Source of the DNA: Climacium dendroides
Taxonomy: Eukaryota > Streptophyta > Bryopsida > Hypnales > Climaciaceae
NCBI GenBank assembly: GCA_950106755.1
Contig: OX467090.1
Span: 1,984,001 to 2,048,000, forward strand
DNA: 64,000 nt
Reading direction: 5' to 3'
The notes beneath the pieces are model-generated. The model saw only the letters and a list, made by a program, of their open reading frames with translations, was not told the origin of the DNA and searched no databases. Within the stretch, counting starts at the first letter, position 1; each line of letters begins with the position of its first letter. Positions 34,459-45,184 of the stretch are shown piece by piece. Both the position numbers and the translations under genes were made by a program.

Positions 34459-35105
34459 ATTAGTCAAATAAATCATAGTTCACGAAATCCACCAAAATTC
34501 CAACCTTTCCTATTCCAAAATTTCACAAAAACTCCCCCGTACCTTGCATGGATCCCCAAAAAGCACCTTCTGAAAAAAATTGCACTCACGACCGCCAACT
34601 CATATTTTTTAAAAATAAATGGCAAAAACAATCAAAAAATCATAGAAAAATCCAGAAGCGTCCAATGCTCCCACAAATTGGCACACATGAGCTCCATAGG
34701 CTCTAGAATATGTCCACAAAGTCTAGGCTAATTTCAAAAACACACTCAAAAGTTCTAGCAAAGTGTGTTGAAGCTTACTAAATCTTTTTAAATCTCAACC
34801 TTTTCTATTCTAGAATTTGTCAAAAACTTATTAATATGAGTTTTGTGGTTTTAATTTATCAATGGAACTCATTTGATTCAAAGAAAAATTTCTTTTTGTG
34901 TTTGTGCATTTTACTATGTGTATTTTCTTAAAGTCATATTGAATACTTTTATGAGTAGTTGACTATTTTCTAATGACTTTCTTTTATACGAATTTGCATA
35001 GGGTTAGGAATGAAAGTGAGTGGGAATTCCATTTTTATTCTAAACTAAAGGGAAAATGTAAAAGAAGCAGAAGTAGTTATAGTCGTTGTACTTTTTTAGA
35101 ATTGG
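34459..35105. repeat. Left arm of the long inverted repeat flanking the dioxygenase gene
   Basis: About 647 bp whose reverse complement matches 37041-37676 over nearly the whole length. Shared words include TTGCACTCACGACCGCCAAC (with one difference), CATGAGCTCCATAGGCTCTA, TTGTCAAAAACTTATTAATA, AAAGAAAAATTTCTTTTTG and AGGGAAAATGTAAAAGAAGC. Its outer 270 bp also match a third copy at 37731-38030 in reverse. Confidence 0.85.
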
Positions 35106-35276
35106 AGGGTATAGTAAGATCTTAGAATTATAGAGTTACTATGAGAAAGGACATTTTCAACAATGCAATGTATTATAAAATTTTGATATTTACATATATA
35201 AATCTTACAATTGTTGGCTTAAGCTAAAACCATTTTTATTAAATTACTATACAATTCACTACAAAAATCTAAATGT

Positions 35277-36870
35277 CTATTGTCCATGACTATTTTGTGG
35301 ATCTATTGTATACCAATACTTTTTATGTGGAATTCCTGTAGGTTTATCAGTTTGAGCTATCAATTGATTCTCTACTCTTGTTTTCAACCACTTTTTGTTT
35401 GTAAGGGCTAATCCCAATGTATAATTTTCTATTGCATTATCCCTTGTATCAAAGTGGAGGGTTCCATGAACATATTTTTCACTTTTAATAAACAAACCGG
35501 GTCCATTATTGGTTTGAAATTTGTATAGATATTGGTGAAGGGCAAATTGTCCTTTTAAGGGATCTCCAGATGTGAACCATGTTATTATGGAGGATTCTAT
35601 ATCCAAAGGATCAACATGAGGCTTGATGAAAGAATTCTTACTAAAATGCAATTGACAAACATTTGTTGGACTTTCATTAAGACCAACAAATATATGACTT
35701 GTATTAATTGATTGTTGATGAAAGTGATGATCAATTTTTTCACCAAATGTTGACATTGCACTTTTCCATATATTACTTGCAATTTCATCTCCAATGTCTT
35801 TGAATGCCTTTTCTTGATGAAGTGATACCTTTGATGAGTGATATGGAACAACATTGCCAATGGCATTAATCCCTGCATTTGAAGAATATCCATGGCTAAT
35901 ATTTTTATAGAGTCCACGTTGCGAAGTTTGGGCTTTCTTTTTTACTTTTCTTTCCATAAAGAGGAGCCCCTTCATAATATACATTTGCTAATCTCGATGT
36001 AGAGTTATATGTGCCTTCACTTAACATTCGTGGAACATAAATTAAAATAACATGATCCAACTCCAAGTTCTTAGTGTTAAGAGTAACTTTGGCACCATCA
36101 AAGATTACAAGAGATTTTGATATAGTGGGTACTAAATTATCATCTTGAAATACATCTTCCCACTTATACTCATCATTATTATATTCACTCAAGTTCCAAT
36201 ATGGTGTTGTATTAATCATGATGTTATTTTGATTTGGTATATTTGAATAGACAATGTGCATTGTTATTCCCATTGGTAAATTTAAAACATGACTAGTAGA
36301 GTTATATAATGTGCAATCTAATTTCACTTCACATTGTATAACTAATCCCAATAGTGCATTATCCTTTTTTGTAGCAATATAGTTTTTGCAACCTTCAATA
36401 AATGCATGATAATCTATTAGGGATTGAATTATGAACCCTCGACAAATCCATAAATTCAACATAGGCTTACAATGAATTTTGTAATCCAAGTCCATATGAT
36501 TTGGACATAATTTACATCTTTTCCCTTCATCTTTAAATCTACCAAGGCAATCGTTACATATTTTATGACAATCATATATAATTGTACCTTTGGTTAGATC
36601 AACATCTTCACCATCAAATAACTTTCTAAAAATTTGATTTTTCAATGTAAATTCACAAGGAATAACATACATTATAAAATGACGCAGTCGCTTACGATGA
36701 GGAAAATAAGTACTTCCAATGGATCCAATCTCATTAAAATGTAGTTCGTATTGATTGTCATCTTCCAAAAGTCTCCTCCCTTCTACTTTGGCATATTCAC
36801 GTGGGGTAGAATTTGTGTGACTCTTCAAATTTTTGTTTCTAAGTCTTTTAGGATTTGATGAAGAAGCCAT
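35277..36870 (-). pseudogene. TET/JBP-like 2-oxoglutarate/Fe(II) dioxygenase, one frameshift
   Basis: The N-terminal frame (36870 to about 35938) carries a Cys/His cluster, with Cys at about residues 101, 105, 108, 119, 122 and His 125 (YDCHKICNDCLGRF, then RCKLCPNH), likely zinc-binding. A one-base shift in a run of six T (35938-35943) leads into the C-terminal frame. This has the dioxygenase signature: FIKPHVDPLD (the HxD iron motif), then about 48 residues later YVHGTLHFDTRD (distal His and a candidate 2-oxoglutarate Arg). FALHQYLYKF and GPGLFIKSE fit the barrel strands between them. This order matches the double-stranded beta-helix of TET/JBP-type enzymes, which oxidise methylated bases; activity here is inference. 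ATG chosen at 36870 (MASSSNPKRLRNK). Combined length is about 530 residues, with no intron seen. The homopolymer shift could be a sequencing error, in which case the gene is intact. Confidence 0.6.
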
Positions 36871-36969
36871 TGTGCACAAAAATCCAACAACTCAAGTAAA
36901 TATATAATTTGTAGAACAATAAATGTGCAAGAGAGCAAGAAACATATACAAAAAGAAAACTAAGCTTCA

Positions 36970-36977
36970 TTATATAT
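36970..36977 (-). promoter_or_regulatory. Candidate TATA box for the dioxygenase gene
   Basis: The minus strand reads TGTATATATAATG about 100 bases before the chosen ATG, a fitting position for a plant TATA box with a short 5' leader. A second TATATA word lies only about 30 bases before the ATG. Confidence 0.35.
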
Positions 36978-37040
36978 ACATAGTTAATAAAAATAAAAGT
37001 AATGTTCTAAAGAGAAAGCAATGCTCCAAAGTAAAAGGAC

Positions 37041-37676
37041 AACTCTAAAAAAGTACAACGACTACTTCTGCTTCTTTTACATTTTCCCTTTAGTTTAGAA
37101 TAAAAATGGAATTCCCACTAACTTCCATTCCTAACCCTACGCAAATTCGTATAAAAGAAAGTCACTAGAAAACAATCAACTACTCATAAAAGTATTCAAT
37201 ATGACTTTAAGAAAATACACATAGTACAATGCACAAATACCAAAAGAAATTTTTCTTTGAATCAAATGAGTGCCATTGATAAATTAAAACCACAAAACTC
37301 ATATTAATAAGTTTTTGACAAATTCTAGAATAGAAACGGTTGAGATTTAAAAAGATTTGGTAAGCTTTGACACACTTTGTTAGAACTTTTGAGTGTGTTT
37401 TTGAAATTAGCCTAGACTTTGTGGACATATTCTAGAGCCTATGGAGCTCATGTGTGCTAATTTGTGGGAGCATTGGACGCTTTTGGATTTTTCGATGATT
37501 TTTTGATTGTGTTTGCCATTTATTTAAAAATAAATATGAGTTGGCGGTTGTGAGTGCAATTTTATTTCACAAGGTGCTTCTTTGGGATCCATGCAAGTTA
37601 TGGGGAAGTTTTTGTGAAATTTTGGAATAGGGAAGGTTGGGATTTGGGGTGATTTGTTGAGTTGTGACTAATGTGA
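37041..37676. repeat. Right arm of the long inverted repeat
   Basis: Reverse-complement partner of 34459-35105, with small indels. The inner boundary lies at the word CAACTCTAAAAAAGTACAAC. The outer boundary runs into a perfect hairpin at 37664-37712. Confidence 0.85.
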
Positions 37677-37712
37677 CTAATGCCCCTTGGAGGCATTAGT
37701 CACATTAGTCAC
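37664..37712. repeat. Perfect 21-bp-stem hairpin at the arm junction
   Basis: GTGACTAATGTGACTAATGC plus one C is followed by the 7-base loop CCTTGGA and then the exact reverse complement. The stem itself contains the word GTGACTAAT twice. It lies exactly between the right arm and the third, partial arm copy. Confidence 0.9.
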
Positions 37713-37730
37713 AGTTGACTAGATTAGCCA

Positions 37731-38030
37731 CAACTTTTAAGTGTGTTTTTGAAATTAGCCTAGACTTTGTGGACATATTCTAGAGGCTATGGAGCTCATG
37801 TGTGCCAATTTGTGGGAGCATTGGACGCTTTTGGATTTTTCTGTGATTTCTTTTTATTGTTTTTGCCAATTATTTAGAAAAAATATGAGTTGGCGGTTGT
37901 GAGTGCAATTTTTTTTAGAAGGTGCTTTTTTGGGATCCATGCAAGGTATGGGGGAGTTTTTGTGAAATTTTGGAATAGGGAAGGTTGGATTTTATAGGGA
38001 TTTTTTGAACTATTTTTAATTTAGCTAATA
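37731..38030. repeat. Third, direct partial copy of the arm
   Basis: Matches the outer ~270 bp of 37041-37676 in the same orientation, from AAGTGTGTTTTTGAAATTAG to GGAATAGGGAAGGTTGG. At its far end (GATTTTTTGAACTATTTTTA) it matches the outermost left arm better than the adjacent right arm does. It may therefore be the true right terminus, with the copy at 37041-37676 being internal. Confidence 0.75.
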
Positions 38031-38355
38031 TATCAAAGGGATATTGGAACTAATGACGTAATCTTGATTTTTTCTTGTAGAGTCATTTTGGGGATTGTTT
38101 TTTGAATTTTTCTTCTCTAGTTTTTTTGTATTGATGTGTAGTGTGTTTAATTTTTGTACTTTTTTAGAGGATGGTTTATCTCTTTTTGTTTGTTGTTTGT
38201 TTTTAGAGTATTGATTGGAGTTTATGATTCTAATTTTTTTTTTGTTTTCAATCTTTTTCTGTTGATGTTTTATAATGTTTCTTTTATAGGTTTTGATTAA
38301 TACAATAGGTTTGCTTTGGAAAGCTTGATAGAAATATAAATAATTTTTTTTATCA

Positions 38356-39925
38356 TCAATAGAACTGTGAATCGTTCAAATTGAATGGTACATTTGATTG
38401 CTGATCTATACTCATGTTCAAATTCTCCTCTTCACTATCAACTTCTGTACTATTTTGGCTTGTTGTTGGATTATGCCTATGCATCATTCTAGGATCTATA
38501 GTACCAACTACTACATTTTGTGAGTAGGGAGAGAGTAGCTCCACTTGTGAGTGATCAAAATGATATCCTGAATGGCTTGGTGTTGATCTTTGTCTAGTTT
38601 GGTGGAGCTCATTGTCTCCCCAAAAGTCATCTTGATGTTGCTGTGTCATCCTATTGTGGTGGTTGTTGATATTGAAGCTACTATGTTGTGGCTGCAAGTA
38701 TCTTGGGGTGGCAAGTTCGAACTCCTCCCTTGCCATGTACTCGTCCTCAATGTTCACTTGTTGTGATTGAAGATTCACATGTTCTTGCCAATTTTGCCTC
38801 GGTGGGAAAAGAAAGCTAGAAGTTGTGGCAAGTGGGGGAGGAAATGTTCCACCACGGGAATTGCTTCTTGAAAGGCCTGTTGCAGAAGCACCCTCCCTAC
38901 TTGAATTCACCACCCCCACCCCACTTACATGTTGTTGGTCTGCATTGGCCATATACTCTCCAACTCCCACCGCTTCCTCACACGCTTCTCCAATTGCAGC
39001 TACAGTTGCCGCAGTCTTTGCAGCATCTATTTTTTTTCTCTCTTCCAATCGATATTTCAATTTATCCATTTCCTCCCTTCTTTGGAGTCTAAGGTATTCA
39101 TAAGCTTCTTCACTATCTAGGGTTGCCTCAGACACTAAAAAAACATCAAAACAGATTGGTCAAGTAAAATACCGGACTTCTCTCGTGTTGCAGCTGCCAA
39201 TTCCAACGTTGCATCTGCTTGAGCCCGCATTGCTGATTCTCGACCACGCACCATCCGCTCATCTTCTTTTGCATGTCGTGAACCTTGTGGCCACTTCAAA
39301 GGTCTAAAGCTACGCTCAGTTGGGGTGGAATTTGGAGTGGACACCACTGGAACTTCGACCCCCGAAGACGAACCACGATTGAGCTCCTCTTCTGGATCTG
39401 TCACCACGCTCTGAGCTCTTCTTGGCATTGTACTAGTTCGCCACACCTCTTCCCACACCTCAGCCCAACGAGGACAATCCTTCAAAATGAGCCAACACTC
39501 AAAATAGACAAATTTCTTCTTCTCTGGATGCTTGTGTTGATATAAGCTAAGAGACCAAATTCGCAAATCCTACTCCGACATGCCACTTATATCCAAGTCC
39601 TTCACTTGTTGATAAACCCCACTAAATTTGGAAACATCGTGCTTGATGCAACCCCACTTGCTCTCCAAGCTCCTTGCCGGCCGCTCTCCACTTCCTTCAG
39701 GCTTGTATTCGTTGTAGTGATGGGCAATACGCTCCCAAAAATTCCCATTCCTCTGTCCAATACCAACTATAGGATCCTGCGAAATACACAAAAAGATCTA
39801 CACAATTGAATCTCCTCATCAATGATGTATTTCTTGCGCTTCTGTGCTGGTGTTGCTTGTGTCGCCCGTGCCGCAACTACCGGAGGGACGCTGGAGGGAG
39901 AATTCAAAGACGGTAGGGCGGCCAT
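38356..39925 (-). pseudogene. Myb/SANT-like PIF ORF1 (DNA-binding partner), broken
   Basis: Companion protein of PIF/Harbinger transposase, known in the family to bind element ends and help nuclear import of the transposase. The trihelix/Myb-SANT region reads KRKKYIIDEEIQLCRSF, then SQDPIVGIGQRNGNFWERIA, then ARSLESKWGCIKHDVSKF. A Pro/Ser linker and an Arg/Glu-rich coiled coil follow (YEYLRLQRREEMDKLKYR). The tail is Gln/Asn/Ser-rich and ends in NLNDSQFY. Defects: a frameshift near 39790 after CRSF, an in-frame TAG after SGMSE near 39568, and a frameshift in a run of seven A at 39137-39143. Start placed at the ATG of MAALPSLNS. It faces the transposase gene, as in complete PIF elements. Confidence 0.8.
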
Positions 39926-40674
39926 GGAAAAAACTTGCGGCTTCCACGGTGGCAATTTTGTCAACTATTTTGCCCTTGACTAATTAAAATACCGAATCCA
40001 ATGATGAAGAGGGGCCGTGAAGGTCCCCTGTAGAAATGGAAATTCTAGCAGGGTAGAGACAAAAACTAGAGGCCCTGCACCTCTACATCCCCACCTACAG
40101 TGCTATTGGGGATTGGATTTTACACGGCCGTTCAAATGTACGTTGGGAGGGCCGTTCCAACGGACTGCAGGAGATGCTCTGAGCTTGGGACATCAAATAG
40201 GAATGAGACCTCGCGAGTTCTCCATATGAGCCTCTGGATACAGAACTGAAGAAGAGTTTTACAGAAATTTGTGTATTTTAGAGATACAGGTTTTGGATAA
40301 AGGTTGGTGTGTTAAAATTTTTGTATCTCTATCTACATATGAGGTCCTCTCCCTAAAGCTTTAAGGATACGGAACTCACTGGTGGGTGTGGGAATGCGAT
40401 CCCACATGCTAGACCCATAATACTAGCATAGGACGGAAAAATTCAAAAATTGTCTCTTTCAGAAGGAAAGTTTTTGAGTTCTCCTAGGAAGTTAAGGCAA
40501 ATTAGGAAAACCGGATTTCCGGATCCGGAAAAATTTCATTAGGGCTAAAAACCTGAAATCCGGAACCCTAGAAAGTTCCGGATATCGGATGACGGCGCTG
40601 GCCCTAAACCGGAAACCGGATCCGTACTAGGGATAGGGTTTTGCCGCCAAAACCTGTCCCGTACATCGGGCCCG

Positions 40675-40682
40675 TATAAGAG
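40675..40682 (+). promoter_or_regulatory. TATA box upstream of the gag-like ORF
   Basis: TATAAGAG lies about 200 bases before the ATG at 40878 and is followed by a GC-rich leader. Position and sequence fit a polymerase II core promoter. Confidence 0.45.
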
Positions 40683-40877
40683 GGGGACTGTAGCTGGCCG
40701 CGGGCACACTTATCCTCTTTCTTTTGTTCTTCCGCCGGCGTATTCCGTTTTCCTCGCTTCGTTAGAATTCCGGTAGACTGAGGGACTGTGTGAGTTGCGA
40801 TCGTGCAGGGGTTACCGGAGTGACAGTTGTGAGCAGAGATTTAGGGAGAGATTGTGTGAGGATTGATCGTGAGCACA

Positions 40878-42988
40878 ATGGCTTCTAGGGCAAGCCGGCG
40901 GAAGTTGAAGGACTTGCCTGAGGATTCAGAGGACGAGGCGCCGGCACCTATACCTCGACCAAAGACCATCCTGGTGATGAAGGTGGTTCCGGAGGTTCCG
41001 ACGGAGGAGGACCGACTGGCGCGCCTACGGGAGCATCTCCGCAACATGGGGTGTGACGGACTCCTAGAAGTGCCGTGGGGAATCCGAGAGGAGAGCCTGG
41101 TTTCGGACATACTTCGTCCGGAAATTGGTATCTTGGATACTACCATTCGGGCAAGACCAGACCAGTGGACGACTGGACGGTGAGCACTTGGCGGGCTGTC
41201 TACAAGTTCCGGGAGGCGCCGGACAAGGTCATGGAGAAGAATCAGGAGGTGATGGAGGGAGAGTTCCGGGTGCCCGCCAATCCGAAGGAAGGTAACCAGG
41301 TTTCCGACCTGGTGAATCTGGAGTACCGGGATGTGGTAGCGTTTCTCAACCCTATCCTCCATCCCACCAAGCCGCGGCGAGTAGTAGCGAAGGTAGCCTC
41401 CACCATCTTGGGGACCCTCCAGGGAAAGATGATGATGGATTGGGCAGCCATCATCCACGAGCTAGTCGGAGACTTAGTGCGTGCCCTCCGGTCCAGAAAG
41501 AAGAGCCAGAGTCCTCTTCCGGCATATTTGTCTCATTTGTACGCCCACCACTCTCTACTCAAGGCGAATGAGGAGAGTGCGTACCAAGACCTAGTCCAAC
41601 TGCAGCAGTACGGAGGAGAGGAGCCCTCGCCTCGAGACGGACCGGACGATGAGGACACTGAGGAAGAGGAGCCGGTCTCTCCGCTAAAGAAGAAGAAACG
41701 GCGGAATAGGACGCCGCCGATAAGTCCATCAGAGGAGCCTCCTACACCGGAACCACAGGAAGAGGTTCAGGAGGTAAAGACGGAAACCGGACCTGTTCCG
41801 AAGGGAGTCCAACCATCCTTACAACTGGTTGGGCCGATACGACCGCACACCGTCGCCACTCAGGCTGAGGCCGAACCCTCCCGGACCCGGATGATAGAGG
41901 TGGAGGAGAGGGATCGGACAACCATGCGATTGGGAGGGTCGCCCCTAGAAGACATCCAGGAGATGGCTCAGCATCTGGTGTGACGGGTAGACGATCTCTT
42001 CCAGATCTGCGAGAACTATGATGGAGCCCTCAAACGAGTGTACCGGAAGATGGCGCTAACCGCCCGGAATGCCATTTTCCGGAGGACGGATGCATTGGTG
42101 GCAGCGGAGCAACAAAACAACCTCCTCATAGCAGAACAGAAGAATTTGGTAACAGAGCTGGGGGCGTTGCGCGTAGAAAACCGGACGTTGCGAGACCAAG
42201 TCCGGAACTCGGAATCCCGCTGTGTGGATTTAGAGAGCACCATCCGCACCGCTAAGGAGACAGCTTGGCTCACAGAAGAAGCTCATCGCCGGTAGATAGC
42301 GGCCTTATGTGAAAGTGTAGTTCAGCTCTGGAGCTCTCTAGAGGTCCCGACAGACTACATCAACAAGGCCCGGCTGTTTGAAACTAACCTCGATGCAGCC
42401 GCCAGCTCAAGCCGGGTTCCTATCGTTAAATGCTTACTGGAGCAGGCAAGACGAATGGATACATCCCGGGCCGTGATGAGGGAGATGCTGGAGTACATTA
42501 TGTCCACAGAGTCGGATCCGGCACCTCAATCTCCCCCGTCAACGCAGACTTTGGTGGTTCCGGAAAGCAGCGATCCGGAACCTATGGTTACGGAGGTTTC
42601 ACCGGTGGTCCCGGTAAATCCAGAACTTTCACCACCAGTTGGAAGACCAGAAGAAGTGGACTGGGGAGCAGTGGTACCTCCGGGAAGTGAAGACCTGCTG
42701 CCGGTGACTCCGACCATTGACCTGACGGGTGCTTCTCCGGAAGTTCACGCCAGACAGACAGTACAGTCTTCTCCGCGTCATAAGAAGACTCAGAAGGATG
42801 CAAGAGGGAGTCCGGACACTCAGGTAGTCGGAACTAGGAGTGTAGACAGGGACACCAGTATTGTGGAAATCCCAAGATGGGGCCAAAGGGGTCCGAATCT
42901 GTTTTCTCCGAAGGGTAGTTGGAAAGAGGTAAAGTTGGATCTTTTGAAGGACTATGTTCCTCCTAAAGATCCAGATTCAAAAGAATAG
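40878..42988 (+). pseudogene. Gag-like / plant-mobile-domain-like protein, broken
   Basis: Starts MASRASRRKLKDLPEDSEDE, then RLREHLRNMGCDGLL and RPEIGILDTTI. After a frame change near 41150-41180 it continues as STWRAVYKFREAP and VVAFLNPILHPTKPRRVVAK, then ILGTLQGKMMMDWAAIIHEL. An acidic and basic linker (DEDTEEEEPVSPLKKKKRR) and proline-rich stretches follow. The same frame then runs through two in-frame stops (41981 and 42293) into a coiled coil (LIAEQKNLVTELGALRVENR) and a Pro/Ser-rich tail ending at 42988. The block around NPILHPT to IIHELVGDLV resembles the putative plant transposon (plant-mobile/gag-like) domain; I hold this loosely. Total about 700 codons. There is no enzyme domain, so it was probably a structural protein of a non-autonomous element. 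Confidence 0.55.
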
Positions 42989-44601
42989 TATACAGTAGTG
43001 TAGTATAATACCGGAGTCCGGCCGTCAAAGCCGGAAAAATAGGATCTGGAATCTTCCGGAAATCTAGCGAACCAGTAGGAATGCTTTGTAGGATTTTTAG
43101 GATGACGTTAGTCTTAGTATAAGTAGGATTTTTAATGACCTTTCTGGTCATTCACAACCATCTCATAGTTTCAGCATTGTACCTTTTGCGGAGTTTAATT
43201 CTAAAGTGTGTTGGAGTATCCAATCTCTTATCTTTCTTGTGTAAGGTATATGTTTGTGAGAGGTGTGAGTCCGTTCTTGCGTTTCCGGGACTGAGAACTT
43301 ACCTTGTGTGGCAAGAATCGATGTTGTGAGAGTATCCGGATGTATTAACTTGAGGGGGAGATCAATCGGATGGTTCCGGCAGTAAGGTTAGGGTAGTACT
43401 GCTCGGATGCCAGTATAGCCTGCGTGTAGGATATAGCCCTAGGGGAAAAGGGGTATCTGAGAGGCTGCTAGCAAACTTCCGTGTACGGAGGTATTGCCGG
43501 ACGTGCCCAAATTTCGGATTGCCGGAATTCCTCGTAGAACAGAGTTAAGCCCCGGCACAAGCCCAAGAAAGTACAGGAGAAACCAGCCGGTCGACAGGAG
43601 GCTCAGTGTTCGGTTAAAAGTTAGAATGTCGTTGTAGTTCTTGACCGTCCCTCTGTGACCTAATCCGGAAGAGCTTCCAGATTTGTGAGGCGATGAAACA
43701 GGAGGATACTTCCGGTCCATGAAGAATTAGGTTGTTGTTAGTATTAGAGAGAGAGAGTAAAAGAGAGCGTGTTTCCGGACACGGTAAGCATCCGGACGGT
43801 GGATCTGGCCACTCGTCATCCAAACCCAGGGATCCCGGAAGGGACACTGAAACGGTTTCCGGATCCTTCCAGAACCCACTAGGCACTAGTGTCCGGACCA
43901 GACCGAAAGTCCGGAATAAGCCGACGGAGAGAAAAGTGAGTGCTTAGACTGGGATAGCCTATGAAACTGTAATCCACAAGTCCTCGTGGGAACGATTCCG
44001 GAGCGGTTTACTCTAAGAAGGCCTTTGGTGTGAATTAAGGGCTAATTGGAGGAATACTGGTCCGACTAATCGCTACAGTGGGGATGCTCTTATCCCACCT
44101 TAAAGCTGGCTTCAGTTCCTCCCAGCTGGCTAGTCTTTGAATCAGAAGGGTTTTGAACTGTTCTTCTTCAGTCAAATTGTTGGGGTCTTGACTTGCAGTT
44201 CCCATTGGACATGGAAGTCTCACCAACTCAACCCTCATAACCGAATAAAGAGTCGCACTTGGAGAATAAATAGTCACACTTGGTGTTAAAAGAGTGTTGT
44301 TATTGAAGATCTTGGAAACAAATTTAGACCTATTTCTAGATTGGATTCCCATTGCAAACATCCCCTAATACCAAGTGCAAACATACCTTAAGTTCATAGG
44401 TTAATTCTTCTTCTGCTCAAATCCAAATACATAATAAGGTATGTGCACCTAAAATGGACTACTAATAGGTGACAAAATTTTATTTACTTAAAAAATAGTT
44501 TATTTAGTTGCCCAAGCTGTCTGTTGAACAATGAAAACTACATATCATGTAGTAGCTTTTGAACCTTGTAGCTAAAAGTTATGAAAAATATTGGGCCTTA
44601 A

Positions 44602-45179
44602 CTTCTAAAGTCCCAAGGCCATTTTTGGATCAAAACCACTTTAAACTACCACTTCTACTACGTTCACCTACAAAATAAATTTTTAAAAATGTTTTTAAGA
44701 ATTTGACTATAGGATCTTGTTCTACACTTGTCTTAAATCACATGAATTTTTTTTGTGATTTTTGACTATATAGATTGAAAGATATTAGCATTCAAAGTGA
44801 AAGAAATAAATTTCTTTCAAGAAGTTGCTATGATTACCCACAAAACAAGAAGCTCCATAACTTTCACATTTCTAATCCAAATGGAATGAATCAATGATTC
44901 CCATGTACAAAAAAATATAATCTACAAGGAAAATAATATTAAAATTTTCATTTCAATTTTTTGTGGATTTTTTTTGCTGGATGGTCTCCCCAATTTTAAG
45001 GTTATTGTGGCATAACTTTTGCTCTCAAGCACTAATTGAAATAAAAATTATATTCCTAGAAAGCTCATAAGTTTTTTTATCTGATGGAAAAGTTTCAAAA
45101 AGTTTCAATAAAAATTGAGATCATAGAAGCGTGTCCAAAATCCATTTTGTCCCCCCTAGGGACAATGGGACTTTAGGGG
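44602..45179. mobile_element. TTAA-flanked (piggyBac-like) element
   Basis: Left end CTTCTAAAGTCCCAAGG after TTAA (44598-44601); right end, reverse complemented, CCCCTAAAGTCCCATTG before TTAA (45180-45183). The interior is non-coding. A block near 44690-44810 recurs at about 48920-49040. Both target sites are exact. Confidence 0.7.
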
Positions 45180-45184
45180 TTAAA

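Larger units (their letters stand above)
32609..40179. mobile_element. PIF/Harbinger element 2 (7.57 kb) with two transposition genes and an inserted dioxygenase unit
   Basis: Left end GAGCATCTCCTGCGGTCC; right end, reverse complemented, GAGCATCTCCTGCAGTCC (one mismatch in 18). The same 3-bp duplication TGA lies outside both (32606-32608 and 40180-40182). Inside, the transposase runs rightward and the Myb/SANT gene runs leftward, the usual convergent pair of a complete PIF element. Between them lies a foreign unit with ~640-bp inverted repeats encoding a TET/JBP-like protein. The near-identical ends suggest fairly recent insertion although both transposition genes are broken. Confidence 0.88.
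40440..44030. other. GC-rich, CCGGA-dense segment
   Basis: Composition changes sharply from AT-rich flanks to roughly half GC, with TCCGGA or CCGGA words dozens of times, for example GGATTTCCGGATCCGG near 40512-40527 and many TTCCGG to 43980. The segment holds a broken gag-like ORF, a TATAAGAG word and a purine tract (GAGGGGGAGAT, 43352-43362) like a retrotransposon polypurine tract. No long terminal repeats, primer-binding site, protease, reverse transcriptase or integrase was found. From 43000 to 44030 no gene is seen. Confidence 0.7.
32566..44089. mobile_element. Possible outer Harbinger element with TTA duplications
   Basis: Left end GAGCATCCCCACC starts at 32566 after TTA (32563-32565). 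The right end, reverse complemented GAGCATCCCCACTG, stops at 44089 and is followed by TTA (44090-44092). The first 12 bases are identical. If paired, the element is about 11.5 kb and contains inner element 2 plus the GC-rich segment. A diverged alternative right end (GGTGGGTGTGGGAATGC, near 40381-40397) also exists, so the pairing is tentative. Confidence 0.4.

Noticed and set aside
43352..43362. Polypurine tract suggesting a copia-type LTR retrotransposon
   Set aside because: No matching long terminal repeats, primer-binding site or pol domains on either side. Kept only as a note under the GC-rich segment.
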